Source: Streptomyces sp. DH12
GTDB lineage: Bacteria > Actinomycetota > Actinomycetes > Streptomycetales > Streptomycetaceae
Assembly: GCF_020873895.1 (NCBI RefSeq)
Contig: NZ_JAHWGT010000005.1
Span: forward strand, 1 to 64,000
Length of the DNA stretch: 64,000 nt
Direction: 5' to 3'
Shown here one piece after another: positions 24,520-32,469 of the stretch (positions are counted from its first letter, which is position 1; each line of letters begins with the position of its first letter). The notes under the pieces are model-generated. The model saw only the letters and a program-made list of their open reading frames with translations. It was not told the DNA's origin and ran no database searches. A program made the position numbers and the translations under genes.

Positions 24520-25026
24520 GTGATCGAATCAGGGGTGGCGGACCGGCTCGGGCGGCGGATCGCCCTGCGCGCGGTGGACGACGAGAACTGGCGGGCCGTC
24601 GCGGACGTCGCCCCCCTGGACGGCCAGCGCCGCTTCGTCGCCGCGCTCGCCGCCCGCTACCTGCTGCTGTCGACGCGCGAGCAGGACTGGCACTCGCTGG
24701 CGGTGTGCGCCGACGGGGCCGTCGCCGGACACGTCATGTGGGGCCTCGACGACGACGGCTCCCACTGGATCGGCGGCATGGTCGTCGACGCCGCGGAGCA
24801 GGGCAGGGGAGTGGGCCGGGCCGCCCTGCTCACCCTCATGGCATGGCTCGCCGGTCGGGACGGCTGCCGGGAATTCCGCCTCTCCTACCACCCGGAGAAC
24901 ACCGCGGCCCGGAACCTGTACGCCTCCGTCGGATTCCGGCCGACCGGGGCGACGGAGGGCGACGAGGTGGTGGCCGCCCTGCCCGCCGCGGCGGCCCTCG
25001 GCGCGGGACGCGGCCCTTCCGACTGA
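24520..25026 (+). CDS. GNAT acetyltransferase
   Basis: A 168-residue GNAT. Motif A is IGGMVVDAAEQGRGVGRAAL and motif B is LSYHPENTAARNLYASVGF, so the acetyl-CoA site is intact. The N-terminal ALRAVDDENWRAVADV resembles spermidine/diamine acetyltransferases, which hints at an amine substrate. GTG start with TATCCT ending seven bases upstream and no Shine-Dalgarno site, so probably leaderless. Confidence 0.85.
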   Translation: MIESGVADRLGRRIALRAVDDENWRAVADVAPLDGQRRFVAALAARYLLLSTREQDWHSLAVCADGAVAGHVMWGLDDDGSHWIGGMVVDAAEQGRGVGRAALLTLMAWLAGRDGCREFRLSYHPENTAARNLYASVGFRPTGATEGDEVVAALPAAAALGAGRGPSD

Positions 25027-25315
25027 TCGGCGCCCACCGGACGCCGCCCACCGCCGCCGGGCGGACGGTCGCCGACGGGCCGAGACGGCGCAGCCGGCCG
25101 GCTCGGGGAGACCGGCCACCGCGCACACCGCGCCGCCGGGGCCAAGGGGAGGAGTACCGGGCTCCGCTACGCCGTGTCTGCCCCGGCGGAGCCGACCCCA
25201 TGCTGCGCCGAACGGCCGGAGGTGTGCGCCGCCACCCACCCCGCGCCCGCACGGGCGTACCGGTCGCGGGGGCGGCCCGCGCGACGGGGCGCCGGAGGCG
25301 CCGCACACTGGGGCC

Positions 25316-25861
25316 ATGGGCGGCAGCGCCGGGTACCGGCCCCTCACCAGAATCCTGCACTGGAGTGTGGTGGTCGCGTTCGCCGCACAGTTCACGGTGG
25401 GGTACCTCCTCGACGCGGACGGGTCGGGACACGGGGGCGGCCGGGGCAGAGGCCGGGGCGACGGCCCGGGGCGCGGGCGCGGCCGGGGCGGCGGCGACCG
25501 GGGCTACGACGTCTTCGGCGACGACCCGCTCCTGACGGCGCACGTCCTGCTCGGCGCCACGATCGTCGTCCTCGGAGCCGTCAGACTGCTCTGGCGCCGT
25601 GCGACGCCGTTGCCGCCATGGGCACCGACGCTCTCCGCCGCCGAACGCCGCCTGGCCCACCGCACCGAGACCGCGCTGTACTGGCTGACCTTCGTCGTCC
25701 CCGCCACCGGCATCGCGCTGCTCGCCGCCGACGACGACGCTGTCCTGCCCGTGCACGTCGCCGCCCACACGGCCTTCTTCACGGCCCTCGCCCTGCACGT
25801 GGGCCTGGTGCTCAAACACCAGTTCGTCGACCGCGACGGCCTCCTCCGCCGCATGCTCTGA
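25316..25861 (+). CDS. Cytochrome b561-like membrane protein
   Basis: A 181-residue four-helix membrane protein. Candidate haem ligands are His in LTRILHWSVVV, LTAHVLLGATI, HVAAHTAFFTAL and ALHVGLVLKHQFVDRDGLL; the last phrase is the typical C-terminus of bacterial b561/YodB proteins. Such proteins move electrons between membrane quinones and soluble or periplasmic partners. Between helices 1 and 2 there is a Gly/Arg-rich insert (about residues 38-62) absent from typical members. Monocistronic. Confidence 0.85.
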   Translation: MGGSAGYRPLTRILHWSVVVAFAAQFTVGYLLDADGSGHGGGRGRGRGDGPGRGRGRGGGDRGYDVFGDDPLLTAHVLLGATIVVLGAVRLLWRRATPLPPWAPTLSAAERRLAHRTETALYWLTFVVPATGIALLAADDDAVLPVHVAAHTAFFTALALHVGLVLKHQFVDRDGLLRRML

Positions 25862-26278
25862 CCACGCCTCCCCCGGACCCGGCCGCCCCCCCGGACCCGG
25901 CCGCGGTGACGGCCGCCGGCCGTGCGGCGGCCGGGTCCGGTCGGTGGCGCGTCGCCGCTGCGCCACGCGCGGAGGTCGGCCCCGACGGTGCCGCGCCGCG
26001 GTCCACCGGCGTCGCCCGCCGCCCTGCGCTCGCCGCCCGTCACCCGCGTCCGTCACCCGCCGGTTCCGCCCCCTCACTCGTGAGAAGGATTCGCCCGCCC
26101 TGCCCGTGTCCGGTACGGCTGGCCCTTCCCACTGGTCGAAACGTTTCCGCAGCGCTCGGGTGACGTTGCGGGGGCGTCCGGTTCGTCCCTCCCGGCGCGC
26201 GACGATGGCGTCCCGCCGCGGCGCCGGGCGTCGACCCGCCCGCCGCCGCACAGGCACGCGAAGTGAAGGGAGCAGCAC
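25862..26278 (+). other. Intergenic region with orphan palindrome
   Basis: A 417-base spacer with no gene I can support. At 26138-26147 is GAAACGTTTC, a perfect ten-base palindrome of the kind bound by LacI-family repressors; no LacI gene or sugar operon is adjacent. Confidence 0.4.
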
Positions 26279-26467
26279 GTGAGGATCCGCGAATACCTGG
26301 CCCGGTTCGGGGCGGCCACGGTCCTGGCGCTCGGCCCGTTCGGCGCCCCGGCGTCACCGGCGGCCGCGGCGGCCGGCCCCGCTGACGTCGGCATGCGGCC
26401 CGCGGCGGTGGCGGACGGCCGGACCGACGCGTTCGGCGCCCCGGTGCGGCCGCACGCCACCCGGTAG
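26279..26467 (+). CDS. Small secreted peptide, hypothetical
   Basis: A 62-residue ORF with GTG start and AAGGGAG eight bases upstream. Residues 1-31 look like a signal peptide (YLARFGAATVLALG core, then Ala/Pro-rich ASPAAAAA cleavage region). The remaining 30 residues show no motif. Could be a small exported peptide or a spurious ORF behind a promoter; the ribosome-binding site is the main support. Confidence 0.45.
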   Translation: MRIREYLARFGAATVLALGPFGAPASPAAAAAGPADVGMRPAAVADGRTDAFGAPVRPHATR

Positions 26468-26748
26468 GACGAACCGTCGGAGGCAGGACGCGCACCGCAC
26501 GGATCCGCCGCGCGTCCCCGGTCGCCTGCCCGGGGAGCGGACCGGCGCCCTGGTTCCTTCGGATGACCGCGCGGGCGCGCATCACCCGCGCGTGCCGGTG
26601 CCCTCTCACGGTGGGTCCATGACCTCCCCGGCGACCAGCGCGCCTGCCACGGCCTCACCGGCACCCCCGGGCCCGGACGGCGGCGGCCCGAGCCTCCCGG
26701 CCGCACCGCCGCGCACCCGGCCGTACGGGGCGAGGGGACGGCGCTGAC

Positions 26749-27492
26749 GTGGACGCCTCCGCACACGGGGGGCCGCACGCGGACGGCGGCGGGCACAGCG
26801 GCGGCAGCGGCGCTCGGACCGGGCTCACGCTGACGACCGCCGCGTTCCTCTTCCTCCTCCTGCGGCTGTTCGCCGTCGTGGACCACGAGTGGGAGACCGC
26901 CTTCGCGGTCCTGCACACGCTCGATGTGGAGGACAGCATCGGCATCGTGCTGGGCACGCTGATGGCGGACTCCGTCGCCGCGGCCGTCGCGCTCGCGCTG
27001 CTCGTCCCGCTCGCGGTGTTCCGGACGTACGCGCGCTGGAGGCTGCCGCGGCGGGACCCCTGGGCCGCGGAGACGCACGGACCGCTCGACCTGGCGGACG
27101 GGCTGCTCCCGGCCATCGCCCTCGTCACCATGGCCACCTACGTGTGGAGCTTCCACGCGTGGTGGCTGCCCCCGGCCGCCCTCCTGGTCGGTGCGGTGTT
27201 CCTCGGCCTCCAGCGCGGCGCCCGCCCGGGCGGCCGGCGCCGACGGGCCGCGATCTGGGCAGGCCACCACCTCGGGACGCTGCTGGTCACCGCGCTGCTG
27301 GTGGGAGCCGCCACGGTCAGCACCCCCTGGGTACCCCTGGAGCGCATCGGCCTGCGCGGTGGCACGGAACTCCGCGGCTACGTCATGCAGGCCGAGCCCG
27401 GCTTCCTGAAGGTCCTCACCGCGTCGGACCGGAGGTTCCTGATCCTCACCGACTCGGCCGTCACCTCACGGAAGGAGGTCGCGGACCACTGA
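26749..27492 (+). CDS. Multi-pass membrane protein, hypothetical
   Basis: A 247-residue protein with a Gly/His-rich N-terminus (HGGPHADGGGHSGGSG) that could bind metal, then about five hydrophobic segments (for example TAAFLFLLLRLFAVV, ALALLVPLAVF, GHHLGTLLVTALLVGAATV) and a 60-residue soluble C-terminus containing RFLILTDSAVTSRKEV. No family recognised. GTG start with GAGGGGACG upstream. Stands alone. Confidence 0.7.
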   Translation: MDASAHGGPHADGGGHSGGSGARTGLTLTTAAFLFLLLRLFAVVDHEWETAFAVLHTLDVEDSIGIVLGTLMADSVAAAVALALLVPLAVFRTYARWRLPRRDPWAAETHGPLDLADGLLPAIALVTMATYVWSFHAWWLPPAALLVGAVFLGLQRGARPGGRRRRAAIWAGHHLGTLLVTALLVGAATVSTPWVPLERIGLRGGTELRGYVMQAEPGFLKVLTASDRRFLILTDSAVTSRKEVADH

Positions 27493-27636
27493 CGGCCCCC
27501 GCACTCCCGCGGCGCCGGAACAATCCCCGCCCCGACCGGGTTGGAGTGGACCCGGCGGCAGCCCCGCCCGGCGGCGGGGCGGGGCGCGGCACGTGAGACG
27601 CCCGGCCGGCGGTGTGAGCACGGGAGGAAGAGGGAC

Positions 27637-27987
27637 ATGGAGGCCACGACGGGCCACACCGGCGAGACCTGGGGCACCGCGGCCGAGCGCTGGGAGCGGG
27701 CGGGGCGGTTCTTCGCCGCCGAGGACCACCTGACGGCGGCCGCCCTCCTCGACGGCCTCGTGCGGGAGTTCCCCGACCAGAACGCCGCCCGCCTGCTGCT
27801 GGCCCGCGCCTACTACCACTCCGCCCGGCTCGGTCGGGCCGAGGCGGAACTGCGCGCCCTCATCGACCGCGACCGGACGGACGCCTACGCGCACCTGCTG
27901 CTCGGCCGCACGCTCGAGCGCCGGGGGAGGGCGGCGGAGGCGGCGCCGTATCTGCGGATCGCCGAGCTGTGGGGCCTGTCCGCCTGA
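27637..27987 (+). CDS. TPR-repeat protein
   Basis: A 116-residue helical protein with three tetratricopeptide-like units: DHLTAAALLDGLVREFPDQ, NAARLLLARAYYHSARLGRA and DAYAHLLLGRTLERRGRAAE, each with the Gly/Ala and Tyr spacing of TPRs. It is probably a cytosolic adaptor. ATG start with GGGAGGAAGAGGG. No fused effector and no obvious partner in the neighbourhood. Confidence 0.85.
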   Translation: MEATTGHTGETWGTAAERWERAGRFFAAEDHLTAAALLDGLVREFPDQNAARLLLARAYYHSARLGRAEAELRALIDRDRTDAYAHLLLGRTLERRGRAAEAAPYLRIAELWGLSA

Positions 27988-28019
27988 CGGCCTGTCCGCC
28001 CTGATGACCTGTCCCGTGG

Positions 28020-28078
28020 CCGCCGGGCCGCCGGGCTGCCGGGCCGCCGGGCTGCCGGGCCGCCGGGCTGCCGGGCCG
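28020..28078. repeat. 16-bp GC tandem repeat
   Basis: About three and a half copies of GGGCTGCCGGGCCGCC with 16-base period, in the spacer between the TPR and phosphodiesterase genes. May act as a terminator through alternative hairpins. Confidence 0.7.
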
Positions 28079-28231
28079 TCTGCCGGCCTGGCGGTCCGGC
28101 CGTCCGGCCGGCAGGCACGACTCGGCTGCCCGGCGGCCACGGGCGGGACGGCGGCCGGAGGCGGCGCGCCGGCGTACCGCCGGAGTACGAGCCGCCGCGT
28201 GCCGTCCCGTCGAGCGGCTACCGTCGACGGG

Positions 28232-28735
28232 GTGGAACTGCTGCTGATGTCCGACACGCACGTCCCGGCGCGGGCCAGGTCCCTGCCCGCCGAGCTGCTC
28301 GACCTGGTGCCCCGCGTGGACGTGGTGATCCACGCCGGGGACTGGATCGACACCCCGACGCTCGACCTCCTGGAGGAGCGCGCGCAGCGGCTCGTCGGCG
28401 TGTACGGGAACAACGACGGACCGCCCCTGCGGGCGAGGCTCCCGGAGGTCGCGTACGCCGACCTGGGCGGGGTGCGGTTCGCCGTGGTGCACGAGACGGG
28501 CCCGGCGCAGGGGCGCGAACGGCGCTGCGCCGAGCGGTACCCCGACGTGGACGTGCTCGTCTTCGGGCACAGCCACATCCCGTGGGACTCCGTGGCGGGC
28601 GACGGCCTGCGGCTGCTCAACCCGGGCTCGCCGACCGACCGGCGGCGCCAGCCGTTCTGCACGTACATGACGGCGCGGGCCGTGGACGGGCGCCTCGACG
28701 ACGTGCGGCTGCACCGCCTGCCGCGGAGGCGGTGA
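28232..28735 (+). CDS. Metallophosphoesterase (YfcE/MJ0936 type)
   Basis: A 167-residue single-domain phosphodiesterase. The five metal-binding blocks are visible: MSDTHVP, IHAGDWID, YGNNDG, VVHETG and FGHSHIPW. This compact form hydrolyses phosphodiesters with Mn or Ni in characterised relatives; the natural substrate is unknown. GTG start seven bases after TACCGT with no Shine-Dalgarno site, so a leaderless transcript is likely. Confidence 0.9.
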   Translation: MELLLMSDTHVPARARSLPAELLDLVPRVDVVIHAGDWIDTPTLDLLEERAQRLVGVYGNNDGPPLRARLPEVAYADLGGVRFAVVHETGPAQGRERRCAERYPDVDVLVFGHSHIPWDSVAGDGLRLLNPGSPTDRRRQPFCTYMTARAVDGRLDDVRLHRLPRRR

Positions 28736-28778
28736 CGGACCGACCGGGCGGCCCGGCGCGGGCGGCACCTCCGAGTTT

Positions 28779-28813
28779 TTGCCTCACAGGCAACTTCTTT
28801 GCCTCAGCGGCAT
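28779..28813 (+). promoter_or_regulatory. Paired operator for XRE-cupin regulator
   Basis: TTGCCTCACAGGCAA (28779-28793) and TTGCCTCAGCGGCAT (28799-28813) are two near-identical 15-base dyads exactly 20 bases apart, that is two helical turns. They end 22 bases before the regulator start. Confidence 0.7.
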
Positions 28814-28834
28814 GGGGCGTGGCTCAATGGGGGC

Positions 28835-29500
28835 ATGGAACACGAAGCCGCCGGAACGGGCGGCGAACTGCCCGGCGTCGCGCCCAGGCTGCGTGACCTC
28901 CGGCGGCGCACCGGCCTCACCTTGGAGGCGGCGGCCAGGCGGCTCGGCATGTCGCCGGCCCACCTCTCCCGGCTGGAGACCGGCCGGCGGCAGCCCTCGC
29001 TGCCCCTGCTGCTGACGCTCGCCAGGAACTACGGCACCACGGTATCCGAGATGCTCGGCGAGTCGGCACCGGAGCGGGAGCCCGTGATCCGCGAGGGCGG
29101 CGTGGACCCGGTGGAGGTGGACGGCTGGGTGTACCGGCAGGCCGGCAGCCCGCGGCGGGCCATGCAGGCACTGCGGGTGCACGTCCCGCCGAGCGGTCCG
29201 CAGAACGAGCTGGTCCGCTCCCACCCGGGCGAGGAATGGCTGTACGTGCTGCGAGGACGCCTCCGGCTGTTCCTCGGCGGGGTGGAACACCGGCTGGAGG
29301 CGGGGGACTCCGCCCACTACGACAGCCTCACCCCCCACCGCCTGGGCGCCGTCCCGCCCGACGGCGCCGACCTCCTCTTCGTCCACACGCTGTTGCAGAG
29401 CCACACCGGCGACCTGTGCCTGGGCGGCGCCGACCGTCCGCTCCCCGGTGCCGCGCCGCGGCACACCAACCCCTTCGAAGGTGGCACCCATGCCTCGTGA
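28835..29500 (+). CDS. XRE-family regulator with C-terminal cupin
   Basis: A 221-residue protein. Residues about 14-70 form the HTH (LTLEAAARRLGMSPAHLSRLE); residues about 120-185 form a cupin_2 barrel (SHPGEEWLYVLRGRLRLFLGG, GDSAHYDSLTPHRLG) that probably senses a small ligand. GGGGG precedes the ATG. Two operator copies upstream imply autoregulation, and the gene overlaps a small membrane protein gene by 11 bases, so the pair is co-expressed. Homologous pairs are frequent in Streptomyces, as far as I recall. Confidence 0.9.
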   Translation: MEHEAAGTGGELPGVAPRLRDLRRRTGLTLEAAARRLGMSPAHLSRLETGRRQPSLPLLLTLARNYGTTVSEMLGESAPEREPVIREGGVDPVEVDGWVYRQAGSPRRAMQALRVHVPPSGPQNELVRSHPGEEWLYVLRGRLRLFLGGVEHRLEAGDSAHYDSLTPHRLGAVPPDGADLLFVHTLLQSHTGDLCLGGADRPLPGAAPRHTNPFEGGTHAS

Positions 29501-29633
29501 AGACACCGGCGTCGAACGCGGAGACGGCCGTTTTCCCCGCGGACTGGTCCTCCGGCTGTTCGCCTACATCGTGGCCGGCCATCTGTTCTCCGGCTTCCTG
29601 TACCTGCTGTTCACCCTGGGCGGGGACAAGTAG
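29490..29633 (+). CDS. DUF6126-like small membrane protein
   Basis: A 47-residue protein: acidic N-terminus, then RFPRGLVLRLFAYIVAGHLF and a second hydrophobic stretch GFLYLLFTLGG. From memory this matches the DUF6126 family found directly downstream of XRE-cupin regulators. The ATG lies inside the regulator gene (11-base overlap) with GAAGGTGG upstream. One long or two short helices; role unknown, possibly a membrane partner or target of the regulator. Confidence 0.8.
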   Translation: MPREDTGVERGDGRFPRGLVLRLFAYIVAGHLFSGFLYLLFTLGGDK

Positions 29634-29653
29634 CGGCCGCCGCCGACCCGTCA

Positions 29654-29687
29654 GGGCGGGGTGTCCCGACTCGGGGGTGCCCCGCCC
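29654..29687 (+). terminator. Hairpin terminator after XRE operon
   Basis: GGGCGGGG (29654-29661) and CCCCGCCC (29680-29687) pair perfectly, 20 bases after the stop of the small membrane protein. Confidence 0.65.
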
Positions 29688-29716
29688 CGCGCCGTCCGCG
29701 GGTTGTGTCCGGAGCG

Positions 29717-29745
29717 TTGACGAGAAAGCGCTTGCACTCTACCTT
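29717..29745 (+). promoter_or_regulatory. Pectate lyase promoter with LacI-type site
   Basis: TTGACG (29717-29722), 17 bases, TACCTT (29740-29745). Inside the spacer sits AAGCGCTT (29726-29733) within GAAAGCGCTTGC, the core shared by LacI-family carbohydrate repressors. A repressor there would block polymerase directly. Confidence 0.65.
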
Positions 29746-29954
29746 CCGTTCAGAAATGTGATTCCCCCACGGGTCGCTCGGTGGGTGGCGGAAGGGTGTG
29801 CCCCAAGCTGCCGAGGAGTTGCCGCGGGCCACCACGCCCTGATCTCCGGGCGGTGCGGCTCCGTCCGTATGGCGAACGCTGTGCACGCACATGAACGATC
29901 GCGCGGCAGTGCCCCGCCCCCGTAGTGACGCAGGACGACAGAAGGAGTCGGACC

Positions 29955-30758
29955 ATGAGGTCTGCAGTACGACCGCGCCGACGTGGGCGCCTGCTGGCCG
30001 GTGTCACGGCCGCATCCACGCTCAGCCTTGGCATGCTTATGACGAGCGGAGTGTCCCCGGCGAGCGCGGCGACCTGGCCGACGCCCACCGGAAGCCAGGC
30101 GGTGTCCTCCACCATCTCCCTGTCCGGCAGCAAGGACTACGGGATGAAGCGCCTCTACGGCACGGGCGACCTGGGCTCGGGAGGCCAGGGCGAGGACCAG
30201 GGGCCGATCCTGCAACTGGCCCCCGGCACCGTCCTCAAGAACGTCGTCATCGGCGCGCCCGCCGCCGACGGCATCCACTGCCTCGGCAGCTGCACCCTGC
30301 AGAACGTCTGGTGGGAGGACGTCGGCGAGGACGCGGCCACGTTCCGCGGCACGTCCGCCTCCAGCGTGTACACCATCAACGGCGGGGGCGCGAAGGAAGC
30401 CGCCGACAAGGTGTTCCAGTTCAACGGCGCCGGCACGCTCAACGTGTCGGACTTCGCCGTGAAGAACTTCGGCACCTTCGTCCGTTCCTGCGGCAACTGC
30501 AAGACGCAGCACAAGCGGACCATCAACCTCGACACCATCGAGGTGAGCTGGAAGGGCAGCCGCATCGTCGGCATCAACACCAACTACGGTGACTCCGCGA
30601 CCCTCCGCAACATCACCGTCGTCGGGGACACCGGCAGGAAGATCGTCCCCTGCCAGAAGTACATCGGCAACAACACCGGCAAGGAGCCGACGACCGACGG
30701 CAGCGGCCCCGACGGCACCCACTGCCGGTACGCCGCCTCCGACATCACCTACCGCTGA
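29955..30758 (+). CDS. Secreted pectate lyase, PL3 family
   Basis: A 267-residue precursor with an Arg-rich signal peptide (MRSAVRPRRRGRLLAG ... ASAA, cleavage about residue 38). The mature domain is a right-handed beta-helix with PL3 landmarks: APAADGIHCLGSCTLQNVWW followed by EDVGEDAATFRG, whose acidic residues bind calcium and the substrate, plus KVFQFNGAGT and an HKRTINLD loop. Cleaves polygalacturonate by beta-elimination outside the cell. GAAGGAG before the ATG. Regulated by the LacI-type site in its promoter (inference). Confidence 0.93.
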   Translation: MRSAVRPRRRGRLLAGVTAASTLSLGMLMTSGVSPASAATWPTPTGSQAVSSTISLSGSKDYGMKRLYGTGDLGSGGQGEDQGPILQLAPGTVLKNVVIGAPAADGIHCLGSCTLQNVWWEDVGEDAATFRGTSASSVYTINGGGAKEAADKVFQFNGAGTLNVSDFAVKNFGTFVRSCGNCKTQHKRTINLDTIEVSWKGSRIVGINTNYGDSATLRNITVVGDTGRKIVPCQKYIGNNTGKEPTTDGSGPDGTHCRYAASDITYR

Positions 30759-30767
30759 CCGATCCGC

Positions 30768-30802
30768 CCCGGGCCCGGACGGCGCCGCCTTCCGGGCCCG
30801 GG
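30768..30802 (+). terminator. Terminator after pectate lyase
   Basis: CCCGGGCCCGGA (30768-30779) and TCCGGGCCCGGG (30791-30802) form a perfect 12-pair stem nine bases after the stop codon. Confidence 0.8.
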
Positions 30803-30850
30803 ACGGCGAAAGCCGTTGCCCCTCCGGGCCAGCCGTACGATCATCCTCGG

Positions 30851-31444
30851 ATGGACCTTCCCCGCACGGTGATCGAGCTCGGCGACCTCACACTGCGCGC
30901 CTTCGACGGCGAGGCGGACCTCCCGGAGCTCTTCCGGGTCATCGAGGAGTCGCTGGAGCACCTGCGCCCGTGGATGCCCTGGGTCCGCGAGCACAGCAGG
31001 GCGAGGACCGCCCGGTTCCTGGCCGAACGCGCCGCCTGCTGGGCGAGCGGCGAGGAGCACACCTACGCCGTTGTGCTGGACGGCGCGCTCGTCGGCGCCG
31101 CCACGCTGCTGCGGCACGGCACCCCGGACGACACGCGCGAGGTCGGGTACTGGCTGCACCCCGCCGCCACCGGTCGTGGCGTGGCCACCCGGGCCGCCCG
31201 CGCCCTCACCGAGCAGGCCCTCCGCCTGCCCGGCGTCGACCACGTCGAGATCGTCCACGCTCCGGCCAACACCGCCAGCGGCGCCGTACCGTTCCGTCTC
31301 GGCTTCACCGAGCAGCCCCGCCGGCCCGAGGAGAGCCTCGCGCCGGGGGAGACCGGCGAGGTCCGCGTCTGGCGGCTGTCCCGCGACCGGACCGGCCAGG
31401 CGGTGGCCCCGAGCGCCCCCGGTGGCATGCCGGTCACCGGGTGA
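30851..31444 (+). CDS. RimJ/RimL-type GNAT acetyltransferase
   Basis: A 197-residue GNAT. The N-terminal LTLRAF ... LPELFRVIEESLEHLRPWM is typical of RimJ/RimL protein N-terminal acetylases. Motif A is GYWLHPAATGRGVATRAAR, then HVEIVHAPANTASGAVPFRL with the characteristic Asn. It may acetylate a protein N-terminus or an amine. Start ATG shortly after TACGAT and without a ribosome-binding site, so likely leaderless. Convergent with the SDR gene, 46 bases apart. Confidence 0.88.
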   Translation: MDLPRTVIELGDLTLRAFDGEADLPELFRVIEESLEHLRPWMPWVREHSRARTARFLAERAACWASGEEHTYAVVLDGALVGAATLLRHGTPDDTREVGYWLHPAATGRGVATRAARALTEQALRLPGVDHVEIVHAPANTASGAVPFRLGFTEQPRRPEESLAPGETGEVRVWRLSRDRTGQAVAPSAPGGMPVTG

Positions 31445-31490
31445 CCCGCCGGCGCCCCGCCCCCTTACACCCCCGCGGTCCGTGCCGCCC

Positions 31491-32258
31491 TCAACTACGC
31501 AGGTACGAGGCGCCGTTCAGGTCCAGGATGGTGCCCGACGCCCACTCGGCCGCGGGCGAGGCCAGCCACAGCACCGCGGCGGCGACCTCCTCGGGCGTCG
31601 CCACGCGGTCGAAGGGGCTCTGGGCGCGGATCACGGCGCCCTCCGGGCCGTCGAGGCGCGCGGAGACCCGCTCCGTCGCGAAGAACCCGGGGGCGACCGA
31701 GACGACCCCGATCCCGTAGGGCGCGAGGGAGACCGCGAGGGACTGGCCCAGGGCGTGGACGGCCGCCTTCGTCGCCCCGTAGGCCGGGTGGTCGGGTTCG
31801 CCGCGGAACGCGCCGCGCGACCCGACGTTGACGATCCGGCCGCCGCCGCCCCCGTCGATCATCCGCCGGGCCGCGAGGTGGCTCAGGTTCGCCGTGGCCA
31901 GCAGGTTCACGGCGACGTGCTGCTGCCACACCGCCACCCACTCCTCGTACGGGGTGTCCGGCAGCGGATGGCGGACGTTCACGGCCGCGTTGTTCACCAG
32001 CACGTCGATCCCGCCGAGCGCCCCGGCCGCCGCGTCCACCACGGCCGCCGCGCCCGCCGGGTCGGCGAGGTCGCCGCCGGTGAGGGCGTGGCCGCCGCCG
32101 GCGAGGGAGTCGAACGTCGCGCGGGCCTCCTCGGCGCGCGAGCCGAAGTGGACGGCCACCCGGTCGCCGTTGGCCGCGAACGCCCGGGCCACCGCGCGGC
32201 CCAACCCCCGTGACGCGCCGCTGACCAGGACGCGCCTGCCCGTCGACGACAGCCCCAT
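31491..32258 (-). CDS. Short-chain dehydrogenase/reductase
   Basis: A 255-residue classical SDR. The cofactor loop is VSGASRGLGRAVA, NNAA is present, and the active site has Ser in VNVGSRG with Tyr160-Lys164 in YGATK. The Arg in SRGLG and HFGSRAEE after beta-2 suggest NADP(H). Similar to 3-oxoacyl-ACP reductase/glucose dehydrogenase-like SDRs; the substrate is not predictable. GAGAGGGG precedes the ATG. Divergent from an FUSC-type exporter gene. Confidence 0.88.
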   Translation of the reverse strand: MGLSSTGRRVLVSGASRGLGRAVARAFAANGDRVAVHFGSRAEEARATFDSLAGGGHALTGGDLADPAGAAAVVDAAAGALGGIDVLVNNAAVNVRHPLPDTPYEEWVAVWQQHVAVNLLATANLSHLAARRMIDGGGGGRIVNVGSRGAFRGEPDHPAYGATKAAVHALGQSLAVSLAPYGIGVVSVAPGFFATERVSARLDGPEGAVIRAQSPFDRVATPEEVAAAVLWLASPAAEWASGTILDLNGASYLRS

Positions 32259-32428
32259 GACCGTTTCCCCTCTCCGCCGCGTGCGGCGCGGGCCACCGCG
32301 CCGCCATCCTCCCAGCCGGCGGGCCCCGCCCGTGAGCGCCCCCGCCGCCCGTGCCCACCCCGGACCGGGGCCACCCCGCGCCCCGGTGCCGGTGCCGGTG
32401 CGGTGGCGATCGCGCATCCCACACCGCC

Positions 32429-32444
32429 GGGACGCATACGTCCC
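32429..32444. promoter_or_regulatory. Palindrome upstream of FUSC-type gene
   Basis: GGGACG-CATA-CGTCCC, perfect six-base arms, 26 bases before the exporter start and within the 211-base divergent spacer with the SDR gene. Possible operator; no regulator gene adjacent. Confidence 0.45.
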
Positions 32445-32469
32445 CCGTACCGGTGGCACCCGGACTCCC

